Positions 24,702 to 32,795 of a DNA stretch of 46,171 nt are shown piece by piece; positions within the stretch are counted from its first letter, which is position 1, and each line of letters begins with the position of its first letter. The stretch comes from JAFAZI01 sp035501255 (GTDB lineage: Bacteria > Actinomycetota > Actinomycetes > JAFAQI01), in contig DATJWM010000030.1 of NCBI GenBank assembly GCA_035501255.1, positions 1 through 46,171 of the forward strand, in the 5' to 3' direction. Under the pieces are notes generated by a model that was not told where the DNA came from, searched no databases, and worked only from the letters and a program-made list of their open reading frames with translations. The translations under genes and the position numbers were made by a program.

Positions 24702-25841
24702 ATGGACCTGAGCGTCTCGCGCGCCGACCAGGAGTTTCGAGAGTCGGCGCGGGAATGGCTGGCGGCCAACTACCCGCGCACCGAACGCCCGGTCGAGCAT
24801 CAGGCGATGCGCGAGTTCGACCTGGCCTGGCAACGCCGACAGTGGGACGGCGGGTGGGCAGGCGTGTCCTGGCCGAAGGAGTACCAGGGATGCGGCCTCA
24901 CCGTCCTTCAGCAGCTGATCTGGTTCGAGGAGTACGCGCGAACGGGCGCGCCGGACATCGACTGCCGGTTCGTCGGGCTGAGTCACGCCGGTCCAACGCT
25001 GATCGCGAACGGCAGCGAGGAGCAAAAAGCGTTTCACCTGCCGAGGATTCTGCGCGGTGACGTCGTGTGGTGCCAGGGGTTCTCCGAGCCGCAGGCCGGA
25101 TCCGACCTGGCGTCGCTGCGGGCGACCGCGGCAGTCGACGGTGAGGACTTCGTCGTCAACGGGCAGAAGATCTGGACCAGCTTCGCGCACGTTGCCGACT
25201 ACCAGGAGCTGCTCGTCCGCACCGATCCGAACGAACCCCGCCACCGCGGGCTGACCTGGATGATCTGCGACATGAGCCTGGCCGGAATCACGGTGCGCCC
25301 GATCAAGACGATGATGGGCGACGATCACTTCTGCGAGGTGTTTTACGACGACGTACGGATCCCGGCGGTCAACGTCGTCGGCGCGGTGAACGACGGGTGG
25401 CGGGTGGCCATGTCGACGTTGTCCTTCGAGCGGGGTACGGCGTTCACCGCGAGCCAGGTTCAGCTCGCCGAGATCTACGACCGGTTGGTCGACTACGCGC
25501 GTGAGCACACCGGACCGGACCGGCGCCGGCCCGCGATCGCCGACGACGAGATCGCCCATCGGCTGGCCACGATGCGGGCGGAGATCGTCGCGTTGCGCTC
25601 CCTGACCTACACCTTTGCCATCCGCGATGCGGACCTTCCGCAACCGGGGCCGGAGGGGTCGATGGTGAAGCTCTTCTACTCCGAGCTGCGGCAGCGGATG
25701 ATGCGGCTGGTCATCGACATCGTCGGTCCCGGCTCCTGGAGCGAGGAGTACCTGATGTCGTACTCCGCGACCATTAGCGGCGGGACATCGGAGATCCAGC
25801 GCAACATCATCGGCGAGCGCATCCTTGGACTTCCGCGATGA
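24702..25841 (+). CDS. Acyl-CoA dehydrogenase, catalytic-type subunit
   Basis: A 379-residue FAD enzyme. Features: VWCQGFSEPQAGSDLASLRA in the middle domain, KIWTSFA, LSFERGTAFTASQ with a candidate catalytic Glu, and the C-terminal ISGGTSEIQRNIIGERILGLPR, in which Gly replaces the MCAD-type Glu. That layout matches FadE subunits that work as heterotetramers. Its stop overlaps the start of the 25838 gene (ATGA). This is the second FadE pair in the window, so two acyl substrates or two chain-length steps are likely. Confidence 0.93.
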   Translation: MDLSVSRADQEFRESAREWLAANYPRTERPVEHQAMREFDLAWQRRQWDGGWAGVSWPKEYQGCGLTVLQQLIWFEEYARTGAPDIDCRFVGLSHAGPTLIANGSEEQKAFHLPRILRGDVVWCQGFSEPQAGSDLASLRATAAVDGEDFVVNGQKIWTSFAHVADYQELLVRTDPNEPRHRGLTWMICDMSLAGITVRPIKTMMGDDHFCEVFYDDVRIPAVNVVGAVNDGWRVAMSTLSFERGTAFTASQVQLAEIYDRLVDYAREHTGPDRRRPAIADDEIAHRLATMRAEIVALRSLTYTFAIRDADLPQPGPEGSMVKLFYSELRQRMMRLVIDIVGPGSWSEEYLMSYSATISGGTSEIQRNIIGERILGLPR

Positions 25842-26797
25842 ACCTCACCGTGACGGAGGAGCAGCGCGCGATCGTGGCGACGGTCGCGGACCTGCTCGAC
25901 GCGGTCGGCCGCGACGATCCGGAGGGATTGTGGGCGGGTGCGGTTGAGCTGGGTTGGTTCGGCCTCGGCCTTCCCGAGGAGCTCGGCGGCACGGGATACG
26001 GGTTGGTCGAGGAGGCGCTGGTCGCGAAGGAGGTCGGGCGCCACGTCACCCCGGGCCCCCTGGTCGCCACGGTGCTCGCGACCCGGGTGGCGGCGTACGG
26101 GGGTGAGGAGGCGCTCGCGGCCGACCTCATGTCCGGGGCCGCTCGGGCCGCGCTCGCGCTGGCCGGCCACGGGGACGAGCTGACCCTGCTCGACGCGGCC
26201 ACCGCCACCCACGCGGTCGTGGTCCGTCCGGAGCTTGCCGCGGTCGTGGCGATCGAGGCGTGCGCGGATCGGTCGGTGCTGCCCAGCCTGGACGAACTGT
26301 CGACTCGTGAGTCGGCCCGCCTCGTGGGCGCGCCGATCGTCTCGGTGTCCTCCGACGTCGACGCGGTCTACCTGCGCGGGTCGGTGTTGGTCTCGGCGGT
26401 GCTCGCGGGGATCGCGCAGGCCGGTGTGGAGATGTCCACCGACTTCGCGAAGACCCGCGAGCAGTTCGGTGCGCCGATCGGCAGCTTTCAGGCGGTCAAG
26501 CACACGTGCGCGGACATGGCGATCGCAGCCGCGGTCGCCGACGCGCAACTGGTTGTTGCCGCACTCAGTGTGGCGGAGGGTCAGCCCGACGCCGACGTGC
26601 AGGTCGCGGCGCTTCGCGTGGTGTCGACCCGCTCGGCGACGTCCAACGCGCGCGCGAACGTGCAGGTTCATGGCGGGATGGGGTTCACCTGGGAGTGCCC
26701 GGCGCACTTCTACGCCAAACGCGTGCATGCGCTCGCCGGCGTACTCGGCTCGATGTACGACAACGAGCGAGTGCTCGTCCCGCGCGTACCGGCGTGA
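25838..26797 (+). CDS. Acyl-CoA dehydrogenase, partner subunit
   Basis: A 319-residue degenerate acyl-CoA dehydrogenase. KTREQFGAPIGSFQAVKHTCADM and VQVHGGMGFTWECPAHFYAKR mark the C-terminal domain. The N-terminal domain is short and the catalytic base is missing, as in FadE27-like subunits. It overlaps the 24702 gene by ATGA. Its last codons and stop lie in the first unit of a 29-bp tandem duplication, so its C-terminus may once have ended elsewhere. Confidence 0.9.
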   Translation: MNLTVTEEQRAIVATVADLLDAVGRDDPEGLWAGAVELGWFGLGLPEELGGTGYGLVEEALVAKEVGRHVTPGPLVATVLATRVAAYGGEEALAADLMSGAARAALALAGHGDELTLLDAATATHAVVVRPELAAVVAIEACADRSVLPSLDELSTRESARLVGAPIVSVSSDVDAVYLRGSVLVSAVLAGIAQAGVEMSTDFAKTREQFGAPIGSFQAVKHTCADMAIAAAVADAQLVVAALSVAEGQPDADVQVAALRVVSTRSATSNARANVQVHGGMGFTWECPAHFYAKRVHALAGVLGSMYDNERVLVPRVPA

Positions 26798-26840
26798 CGC
26801 CGCTTCGCTGTGCGCGTACCGGCGTGACGCCGCTTCGCTG
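26782..26840. repeat. Two-copy 29-bp tandem duplication (period 30)
   Basis: Two identical 29-bp units, at 26782-26810 and 26812-26840, are separated by one T. Each begins GCGCGTACCGGCGTGACG. The first unit includes the final codons and TGA of the acyl-CoA dehydrogenase; the second is non-coding. It looks like a recent slippage duplication. Confidence 0.92.
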
Positions 26841-26841
26841 A

Positions 26842-26861
26842 CGGACGTCGGATAGCGTCCG
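26842..26861 (+). promoter_or_regulatory. Dyad and -10 box of a leaderless SDR promoter
   Basis: CGGACG-N8-CGTCCG spans this interval. The -10 hexamer TAGCGT (26853-26858) lies inside it, and 7 bases separate it from the GTG at 26866. No Shine-Dalgarno is present, so a leaderless transcript is likely and the dyad would block it if bound. Confidence 0.5.
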
Positions 26862-26865
26862 AACG

Positions 26866-27630
26866 GTGAGCGGTTACGCGGACTCGTTGTTCGATCTCAC
26901 CGATCGGGTGGTCCTCGTCACCGGCGGCAGTCGGGGCCTCGGTCGCGAGATCGCCTTCGGCTGCGCGCGCTGCGGCGCCGACGTCGTGATCGCCAGCCGC
27001 AACTTCGACAGTTGTGCCGCGACGGCCGCCGAGATCGAATCCGAGACCGGCCGTACGGCGATGCCCTACGCCGTCCACGTCGGACGCTGGGACGAGCTTC
27101 CCGGTCTCGTCGAGGCGACCTACGAGCGGTTCGGCAAGGTCGACGTGCTGGTCAACAACGCGGGCATGTCGCCGGTCTACGACACGCTGACCCAGATCCC
27201 GGAGAAGCTCTTCGACGCGGTGATCAACCTGAACTTCAAAGGTCCGTTCCGGCTCAGCGCGCTGGTCGGGGAGCGGATGGTCGATGCCGGACGCGGGTCG
27301 ATCATCAATGTCAGCTCGACCGGATCGATCCGCACGAATCCCGCAATCATTCCCTACTCGGGGGCGAAGGCCGCGCTGAACGTCATGACCGAGGGCTTCG
27401 CGATGGCGCTCGGCCCGAACGTGCGGGTCAACACCTTGATGGCCGGCCCGTTCTTCACCGACGTCTCCCAGCACTGGGACATCCCGGCGTTCAACGAGGG
27501 CGCGAAAAAGCACGCGTTGCAGCGCGGCGGCCAACCGCCGGAGATCATCGGAGCGGCGCTCTACCTCGCCTCCGACGCCTCGTCGTACACCTCAGGCGCG
27601 ACGATCCGCGTCGATGGCGGCATCCCGTAG
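26866..27630 (+). CDS. Short-chain dehydrogenase/reductase
   Basis: A 254-residue classical SDR. TGGSRGLG (about 19-26), NNAGMSP, a Ser in NVSSTGS and YSGAKAAL with the catalytic pair are visible; it ends ATIRVDGGIP. The start is GTG, probably leaderless. It lies directly beside the mycofactocin locus and its 3' end overlaps mftR by 39 bp in convergent orientation. It may be one of the dehydrogenases served by the cofactor, but it lacks a feature that would prove it. Confidence 0.91.
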   Translation: MSGYADSLFDLTDRVVLVTGGSRGLGREIAFGCARCGADVVIASRNFDSCAATAAEIESETGRTAMPYAVHVGRWDELPGLVEATYERFGKVDVLVNNAGMSPVYDTLTQIPEKLFDAVINLNFKGPFRLSALVGERMVDAGRGSIINVSSTGSIRTNPAIIPYSGAKAALNVMTEGFAMALGPNVRVNTLMAGPFFTDVSQHWDIPAFNEGAKKHALQRGGQPPEIIGAALYLASDASSYTSGATIRVDGGIP

Positions 27631-28257
27631 GACGGCGTCGGAGAATCCCGCGGTCAACGCCCGCAACGCCGCGTCGAGGTAGTCCGTCAGGTCGGTGTCG
27701 GCCCGCTCGACCCAACAGTCGTAGGCGGCGCGGCACGCGGCGAGCGTGGCCCGCCCAACCGCAAGCGGGTAGAGCGCGTTCGGTGGCTGGCCGATCCGGT
27801 GAGCCACGAAGTCGCTGATCGTGCGCTCCCACGCGTCGTAGTGGACCGCCGCGCTCGCGATCAGCTCGGGTTCCGACCCGATCAGGCTCATCCGGGCGAG
27901 CAGTTCCGGCACGTCGTCGGCGCCGTAGTGGTTGGCCTCGATCACTGCCCGGCGGACGGCTTCCATCACCGGTACGTCGGTGGGGAGGTCCTCGAGTGCC
28001 TCGCGGATCGCGGCGACCTCGTGGTCGAAGGTGCTCCAGAGCACTCCGCTCTTGGACTCGAAGTAGCGAAAAAACGTTCGGCGGCTGACCCCGGCTTCGC
28101 GGGCGATGTCCTCGACCGTCGTGGCGCCGAAGCCGTGGTCGCTGAACCTGCGAAGCGCGATCAGCTCCAGCTCGCGGGCGCTCGTGCTTCGCGGGCGCCC
28201 GGGACCGCCGAGGGTCGGCTTGCCTTCCACGACCGCTGACGATAACGTGTGCGTCAT
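27592..28257 (-). CDS. mftR: Mycofactocin system TetR regulator MftR
   Basis: A 221-residue TetR-family repressor of the mycofactocin genes; the characterised mycobacterial MftR releases DNA on binding acyl-CoAs. The helix-turn-helix covers about residues 28-72 (FGATTVEDIAREAGVSRRTFFRYFESK). It diverges from mftA across 44 bp filled largely by a 23-bp palindrome. The ATG at 28257 is only 3 bp from that operator with no ribosome site, so translation may instead begin at GTG 28230 or be leaderless. Its end overlaps a convergent SDR gene. Confidence 0.94.
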   Translation of the reverse strand: MTHTLSSAVVEGKPTLGGPGRPRSTSARELELIALRRFSDHGFGATTVEDIAREAGVSRRTFFRYFESKSGVLWSTFDHEVAAIREALEDLPTDVPVMEAVRRAVIEANHYGADDVPELLARMSLIGSEPELIASAAVHYDAWERTISDFVAHRIGQPPNALYPLAVGRATLAACRAAYDCWVERADTDLTDYLDAALRALTAGFSDAVLRDAAIDADRRA

Positions 28258-28259
28258 CT

Positions 28260-28282
28260 AATTCGTCACACTGTGACAAATT
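28260..28282. promoter_or_regulatory. MftR operator between mftR and mftA
   Basis: AATT-N-GTCACA-C-TGTGAC-N-AATT: a 23-bp palindrome with a single mismatched pair per arm, centred at 28271. It is the only AT-rich patch in the region and occupies the middle of the 44-bp mftR-mftA gap, so bound MftR would control both directions. Confidence 0.8.
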
Positions 28283-28301
28283 CCCGTGAGGAGCCGCTCG
28301 A

Positions 28302-28439
28302 ATGGCCGACGCCGCCACCACCGTCGTGACCGACCCTCCGAACGCGAGTGAGCCTGCACCGGCCGTGCGGGACGACCTGGTCGAGGACGACCAGCTCGTC
28401 GAGGAGGTGTCCATCGACGGCATGTGTGGCGTCTACTGA
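28302..28439 (+). CDS. mftA: Mycofactocin precursor peptide MftA
   Basis: A 45-residue precursor. The last 13 residues, VEEVSIDGMCGVY, are the invariant MftA core; the terminal Val-Tyr is decarboxylated and crosslinked by MftC, released by MftE and oxidised by MftD to give the redox-active ring. The acidic leader (DDLVEDDQLVEE) is the part recognised through MftB. It is longer than the roughly 30-residue mycobacterial form. GAGGAG precedes the ATG. It is short enough to be missed by automatic gene callers. mftB starts two bases after its stop. Confidence 0.98.
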   Translation: MADAATTVVTDPPNASEPAPAVRDDLVEDDQLVEEVSIDGMCGVY

Positions 28440-28440
28440 G

Positions 28441-28713
28441 GTGTCCGACGCTTTCGACCTTGATGCGCCCTGGCAGGTCCATCCCTCGGTTTCCATCCGA
28501 CCCGAGCGCTTCGGTGCGTTGCTCTACCACTTCGGGACCCGCAAGCTGACGTTCCTCAAGAGCCCGCAGCTGCTCGACGTCGTCACCCACCTGGGGGCGC
28601 AACCGAGCGCGCGGGCCGCGATCGCGGCGGCCGGCGCCGACGACGACCGCTTCGGTGCCGCGCTTGCCACCCTGGCCGCGGCGCAGATGATCTGTCCGCG
28701 GGCTGCGTCGTGA
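28441..28713 (+). CDS. mftB: Mycofactocin chaperone MftB
   Basis: A 90-residue PqqD-like peptide-recognition protein that holds the MftA leader for MftC. WQVHPSVSIRPERFGALLYHFGTRKLTFLKSPQLLDVV gives the expected beta strands and winged helix (quoted in pieces from residues 11-48). The GTG at 28441 follows the mftA stop by one base. It overlaps the mftC start (GTGA), so A, B and C are tightly coupled. Confidence 0.95.
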   Translation: MSDAFDLDAPWQVHPSVSIRPERFGALLYHFGTRKLTFLKSPQLLDVVTHLGAQPSARAAIAAAGADDDRFGAALATLAAAQMICPRAAS

Positions 28714-29876
28714 CCCTCGCGCCGGCCTCGCTCGTCGAGCAGTTCCAGTACGGCCTCGACGCGCCGATCTGCCTCACCTGGGAGCTCACCTACGCGTGCA
28801 ACCTGGCCTGCGTGCACTGCCTGTCGAGTTCGGGCCGCCGCGATCCCGGCGAGCTGTCCACCGCCGAATGCAAGGCGGTGATCGACGAGCTGCACGACCT
28901 CCAGGTCTTCTACGTCAACATCGGTGGCGGGGAACCGACCGTCCGCTCCGACTTCTGGGAGCTCGTCGACTACGCGACGTCACGAAGCGTCGGCGTGAAG
29001 TTCTCGACCAACGGCATCCGAATCACCGCCGATGCGGCCCGGCGGCTGGCCGGGAGCGACTACGTCGACGTCCAGATCTCCCTGGACGGAGCGACCGCCG
29101 CGGTCAACGACGCGATCCGCGGCGCCGGTTCCTACGACCTGGCACTTCGCGCGATGACCCGCCTCGCCGAGGCCGGCGTGAGGGGTTTCAAGATCTCGGT
29201 CGTCGTCACCCGCGAGAACGTCGCGCAGCTCGACGCGTTCAAGGCCATCGCCGACCGCTACGACGCCCAGCTGCGGCTCACCCGGTTGCGTCCCTCGGGC
29301 CGCGGCGCGCAGGTCTGGGACCAGCTGCACCCGAGCGCGGACCAGCAGCGCGAGCTGTACCACTGGTTGTTGCGGCACGGCGACAACGTGCTGACCGGCG
29401 ACTCGTTCTTCCATCTTGCGGCGTACGGCGAACCGCTGCCCGGCCTCAACTTGTGCGGTGCGGGGCGGGTCGTCTGCCTCATCGACCCGGTCGGTGACGT
29501 GTACGCGTGCCCGTTCGCGATCCACGACGAGTTCCTCGCGGGCAACGTGCGGGAGTCGGGCGGCTTCACCGGCGTGTGGCGCGCCTCGGAGCTGTTCCGC
29601 GAGCTCCGCCGCCCCCAAACCGGCGGCGCGTGCACGGCCTGCTCGGCTTACGACGCGTGTCGAGGCGGGTGCATGGCCGCGAAGTTCTTCACCGGCCTGC
29701 CCCTCGACGGACCGGACCCGGAGTGCGTGCGCGGCTTCGGCGAGCAGGCGCTGGCGGATCCGGCCCGCACCGCGCCGGCGCCGAGCGGGGACCATTCCCA
29801 CCGCGGCGGTCCGGTCATGGTGACGCTGTCCCGCCGACCGCCGGTCGCGGCCTGCAACCCTGACCCGCTCGCGTGA
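28710..29876 (+). CDS. mftC: Mycofactocin radical SAM maturase MftC
   Basis: A 388-residue radical SAM/SPASM enzyme catalysing oxidative decarboxylation of the MftA C-terminal tyrosine and then the Val-Tyr crosslink. The SAM-cluster motif CxxxCxxC is C30, C34, C37 (YACNLACVHC), GGGEPT follows, and the SPASM cysteines are in NLCGAGRVVC, YACPF and GACTACSAYDACRGGC. The start is GTG, overlapping mftB; the end overlaps mftE (GTGA). Its length is normal. Confidence 0.97.
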   Translation: MTLAPASLVEQFQYGLDAPICLTWELTYACNLACVHCLSSSGRRDPGELSTAECKAVIDELHDLQVFYVNIGGGEPTVRSDFWELVDYATSRSVGVKFSTNGIRITADAARRLAGSDYVDVQISLDGATAAVNDAIRGAGSYDLALRAMTRLAEAGVRGFKISVVVTRENVAQLDAFKAIADRYDAQLRLTRLRPSGRGAQVWDQLHPSADQQRELYHWLLRHGDNVLTGDSFFHLAAYGEPLPGLNLCGAGRVVCLIDPVGDVYACPFAIHDEFLAGNVRESGGFTGVWRASELFRELRRPQTGGACTACSAYDACRGGCMAAKFFTGLPLDGPDPECVRGFGEQALADPARTAPAPSGDHSHRGGPVMVTLSRRPPVAACNPDPLA

Positions 29877-30568
29877 AGCTCGCCGAGCTGACCTGGACGG
29901 GCGTGGCCGCCGTCCCGCCCGCGCTGATCCTCGCCGTACCGCTGGGGTCCACCGAGCAGCACGGCCCGCACCTGCCGCTGTCCACCGACACCCGGATCGC
30001 GGTTGCGCTGTGCGAGCGGCTGGCGAACGCCCGGGCTGAGGTGATGGTCGCGCCGGCGGTGGCGTACGGCGCGAGCGGAGAGCACGCCGGATTCGCGGGC
30101 ACGCTCTCGATCGGTGCCGAGGTGCTGGAACGGCTCGTCGTCGAACTCGGCCGCTCGGCCACGGACACCTTTGCCCACGTCGTGTTCGTGTCGGCACACG
30201 GTGGCAACGCGGCCGCGGTCACCGCGGCCGCGCGCCTGCTGCGCGCGGAGGGACGCGATGTCCTGGTTCACGCCCCCCGCTGGCGCGACGACCTGCACGC
30301 CGGGTACGCCGAGACGTCCCTGATGCTCGCGCTCGAACCGTCTCTCGTGCGGCAGGAGGATGCGGTCATCGGCGACACCCGGTCGTGGGCAGAGCTCGAG
30401 CCCCTCCTGCGCGGTGGCGGGGTCCGATCGGTCAGCGCAAACGGCGTGCTCGGCGATCCGACCGGGGCCAGCGCTGCGGCCGGGTTCGAGCTCCTGGACC
30501 GGCTCGGCGTCGATCTTGTCGCTGCGGTCGGGAGCTGGCGGCCCAGCGTCGTGGCGGCCACTCGATGA
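29873..30568 (+). CDS. mftE: Mycofactocin peptidase MftE (creatininase family)
   Basis: A 231-residue metallohydrolase of the creatininase fold that releases the crosslinked dipeptide from modified MftA. Metal-ligand motifs are GSTEQHGPHLPLSTDT, GASGEHAGFAGT and VSAHGGN, with Glu in YAETSLML. The GTG start overlaps mftC and its stop overlaps the SDR (ATGA). In mycobacteria mftD stands between mftC and mftE; here mftE follows mftC directly. Confidence 0.96.
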   Translation: MKLAELTWTGVAAVPPALILAVPLGSTEQHGPHLPLSTDTRIAVALCERLANARAEVMVAPAVAYGASGEHAGFAGTLSIGAEVLERLVVELGRSATDTFAHVVFVSAHGGNAAAVTAAARLLRAEGRDVLVHAPRWRDDLHAGYAETSLMLALEPSLVRQEDAVIGDTRSWAELEPLLRGGGVRSVSANGVLGDPTGASAAAGFELLDRLGVDLVAAVGSWRPSVVAATR

Positions 30569-31380
30569 CCGCCGCTCCGGCCCGCAGAGTCGCGATCGTT
30601 ACCGGCGCCGGTCGCGGGATCGGCGCGGCGACCGTCGTGGCGTTCGTCGACGCCGGTTGGTGTGTCCTCGCGACCGACGTCGGCCGCGAGGATCCGGCAC
30701 TGGACTACCCGATGGCCGCACCCGCCGACCTCGACGCGGTCGTGGCGGCAGCACGCGAGCGCGCCGACTCACCCGACCAGGTCGCCGGGATGCTCGCCGA
30801 CGTGCGAGACGTCGACGCGCTCGCGGGCGCGGTGGTCGATGCCGAGCGTCGCTGGGGTGGGCTCGACGCCGCGGTCGCGGCGGCCGGCGTGATCGCGGGC
30901 GGAGCGCCGATGTGGGAGGTTGCGCCGGCGGCGGAGCAGGCGGTGCTCGAGGTCGTGCTGGGCGGGGTTCTCAATCTCGCCCGGGTGTCGGTGCCGGCGA
31001 TGCTGCGTCGACCCGCGCCGCGCCACGGTCGGTTTCTCGCGGTCGCGTCCGCGGCGGCGACCAAAGGTCTGCCGATGCTGGCCGCCTACTGCGCGGCCAA
31101 GGCCGGGGTGACCGGGATGATTCGGGCGCTCGCGGTCGAGCTGGGACCGGAAGGCATCACCGCGAACGCGGTCAGCCCGGGCTCCACCGGCACCTCGATG
31201 CTCGATGAGACGGCTCGGCTCTACCGCCTCGCCGCGGCCCGGGACTTCGCGGTGCAACAGCCCGCGCGCCGCCTGCTGGCGCCGGCCGAGATCGCCGCCG
31301 CGCTCGTGTTCCTCGCGGCGGAGGGCAGCGGGGGCATCACCGGTGCCGTCGTGCCGGTCGACGGGGGGCTCAGTCTGTGA
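30565..31380 (+). CDS. Mycofactocin-cluster SDR oxidoreductase
   Basis: A 271-residue SDR embedded in the mycofactocin operon. TGAGRGIG (13-20), an Ala/Gly-rich AAAGVIAGG in place of NNAG, and YCAAKAGVTGM with the catalytic Tyr and Lys. The insertion at about residues 40-70 is typical of mycofactocin-coupled SDRs, which hold NAD tightly and pass electrons to the cofactor. It overlaps mftE (ATGA) and mftF (GTGA), so it is made in proportion to the pathway enzymes. Confidence 0.92.
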   Translation: MTAAPARRVAIVTGAGRGIGAATVVAFVDAGWCVLATDVGREDPALDYPMAAPADLDAVVAAARERADSPDQVAGMLADVRDVDALAGAVVDAERRWGGLDAAVAAAGVIAGGAPMWEVAPAAEQAVLEVVLGGVLNLARVSVPAMLRRPAPRHGRFLAVASAAATKGLPMLAAYCAAKAGVTGMIRALAVELGPEGITANAVSPGSTGTSMLDETARLYRLAAARDFAVQQPARRLLAPAEIAAALVFLAAEGSGGITGAVVPVDGGLSL

Positions 31381-32795
31381 CCGGACCTTTGCCGGTCGGG
31401 TTCCGGGTTGAGCTCGATCCGTCCGCGGACCGGCTCGATGAACGCACGCTCTGTGGGGGTTCGCCGCCCCGGGTGTTGCGGCTGACCCGCGAGGGGTGCG
31501 AGGCGCTGGCCGAGCTGTCGCGCGGACCGATCGCGTCCGCGGCGGCGGGGCGGCTCGCTCGCCGCCTGACCGACGCGGGGCTCGCGCACCCCCGCCCCCC
31601 GCGTTCGGCGACGCCTGCCCCGGTCACGGTGGTGATCCCGGTCAGGGACCGGGCAGAAATGCTGGACCGGTGCCTGGCCGCGCTCGGCTGCACCCATCCG
31701 GTGGTCGTCGTTGACGATGGATCGCAGGACCCGGCTCGGGTTGCCGAGGTCGCCGGCCGGTACGGCGCCCGGGTGGTGCGACACGAGATCGACCTCGGCC
31801 CGGCCGCGGCCCGCAACAGCGGCCTCGCCGAAGTGGCGAGCGACTACGTGGCCTTCCTCGACAGCGACTGCGTGCCCGCGCCGGGGTGGATCGAGGAGCT
31901 GCTCCCGCACCTTGCCGACCCCGAGGTCGCGATGGTCGCGCCGCGGATCGCACCGCTGGCGTCTGCCGGTGTTCGCGGTCGCTACAGCCGGGCGCACAGC
32001 TGCCTGGACATGGGACCCCGTGAGGGTCTGGTCGCGGCGGGGACCCGCCTTGCCTACGTCCCCTCGGCGGCGCTGGTCGCTCGGCGCAGCGCGCTCCTCG
32101 ACGCTGCCGGCGTGCCGGCCTTCGACCCGTCATTGCGGCAGGGCGAGGACGTCGATCTCGGCTGGCGGCTCGCCGAGCGCGGCTACCGCGTCCGCTACGA
32201 GCCGGCCGTCACGGTCGGGCACGTGGAGCCGGACAGTTGGCGGGCGTTGATGGCCCGCCGCTACCGCAACGGCACCTCCGCCGGCCCGTTGGCGGCCCGC
32301 CATCGCGGCGCGCTGCCCCCGCTGGTCCTCGCGCCGGGGCCGGCGTTGACCGTGGCCGGCGCGCTCGCGGGGTCGCCGCTGGCCGCCGGTGCCGGGCTCG
32401 CGATCACGGCGGCGTCGCGCCGTCGGACCCTTCGCCGCCTCGGACTGACGGCTTGGGCCGCGCCCCGCCCGGGGCGCCTGTGCGGGCAGGCGTGGGTGCG
32501 AACCGCTGCGTTCGCCTCCCAGGCGGGAGCTCCGTTGGCCGTCGGGTGTCTCGCGATCGGCGCTGCCGTGCCCGGCCGCCGTCGCTGGCTTCGGCGGATC
32601 GCGGCGGTCTGCCTGCTCGCGACCCCCGGCGTCGTCGAGTGGGTCCGCCGCCGGCCCGACCTCGATCCGGTCCGGTTCGCCGCCGCGCACCTGGCCGACG
32701 ACCTGGCCTACGGCGCCGGTGTCTGGCGGGGATGTCGGGACGCCGGTACGGCGGAGCCGCTTCGACCCGTGCTCGTGAGATCGAAAGGTCGCTGA
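31377..32795 (+). CDS. mftF: Mycofactocin glycosyltransferase MftF
   Basis: A 472-residue GT2-family transferase that adds glucose units to premycofactocin. The GT-A domain begins VTVVIPVRDRAEMLDRC near residue 80, VVVDDGSQDP binds the nucleotide, FLDSDCVPAPGW is the DxD-type metal site, and QGEDVDLGWRLAERGYRV is the acceptor loop. Residues about 310-400 are hydrophobic and may be membrane-associated. It overlaps the SDR (GTGA) and mftD (TGATG). Confidence 0.95.
   Translation: MTGPLPVGFRVELDPSADRLDERTLCGGSPPRVLRLTREGCEALAELSRGPIASAAAGRLARRLTDAGLAHPRPPRSATPAPVTVVIPVRDRAEMLDRCLAALGCTHPVVVVDDGSQDPARVAEVAGRYGARVVRHEIDLGPAAARNSGLAEVASDYVAFLDSDCVPAPGWIEELLPHLADPEVAMVAPRIAPLASAGVRGRYSRAHSCLDMGPREGLVAAGTRLAYVPSAALVARRSALLDAAGVPAFDPSLRQGEDVDLGWRLAERGYRVRYEPAVTVGHVEPDSWRALMARRYRNGTSAGPLAARHRGALPPLVLAPGPALTVAGALAGSPLAAGAGLAITAASRRRTLRRLGLTAWAAPRPGRLCGQAWVRTAAFASQAGAPLAVGCLAIGAAVPGRRRWLRRIAAVCLLATPGVVEWVRRRPDLDPVRFAAAHLADDLAYGAGVWRGCRDAGTAEPLRPVLVRSKGR

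Noticed and set aside
24609..25643. N-terminal extension of the DUF2889 frame
   Set aside because: It is antisense to the acyl-CoA dehydrogenase at 24702 and lacks family similarity; ATG 24608 starts the recognisable protein.
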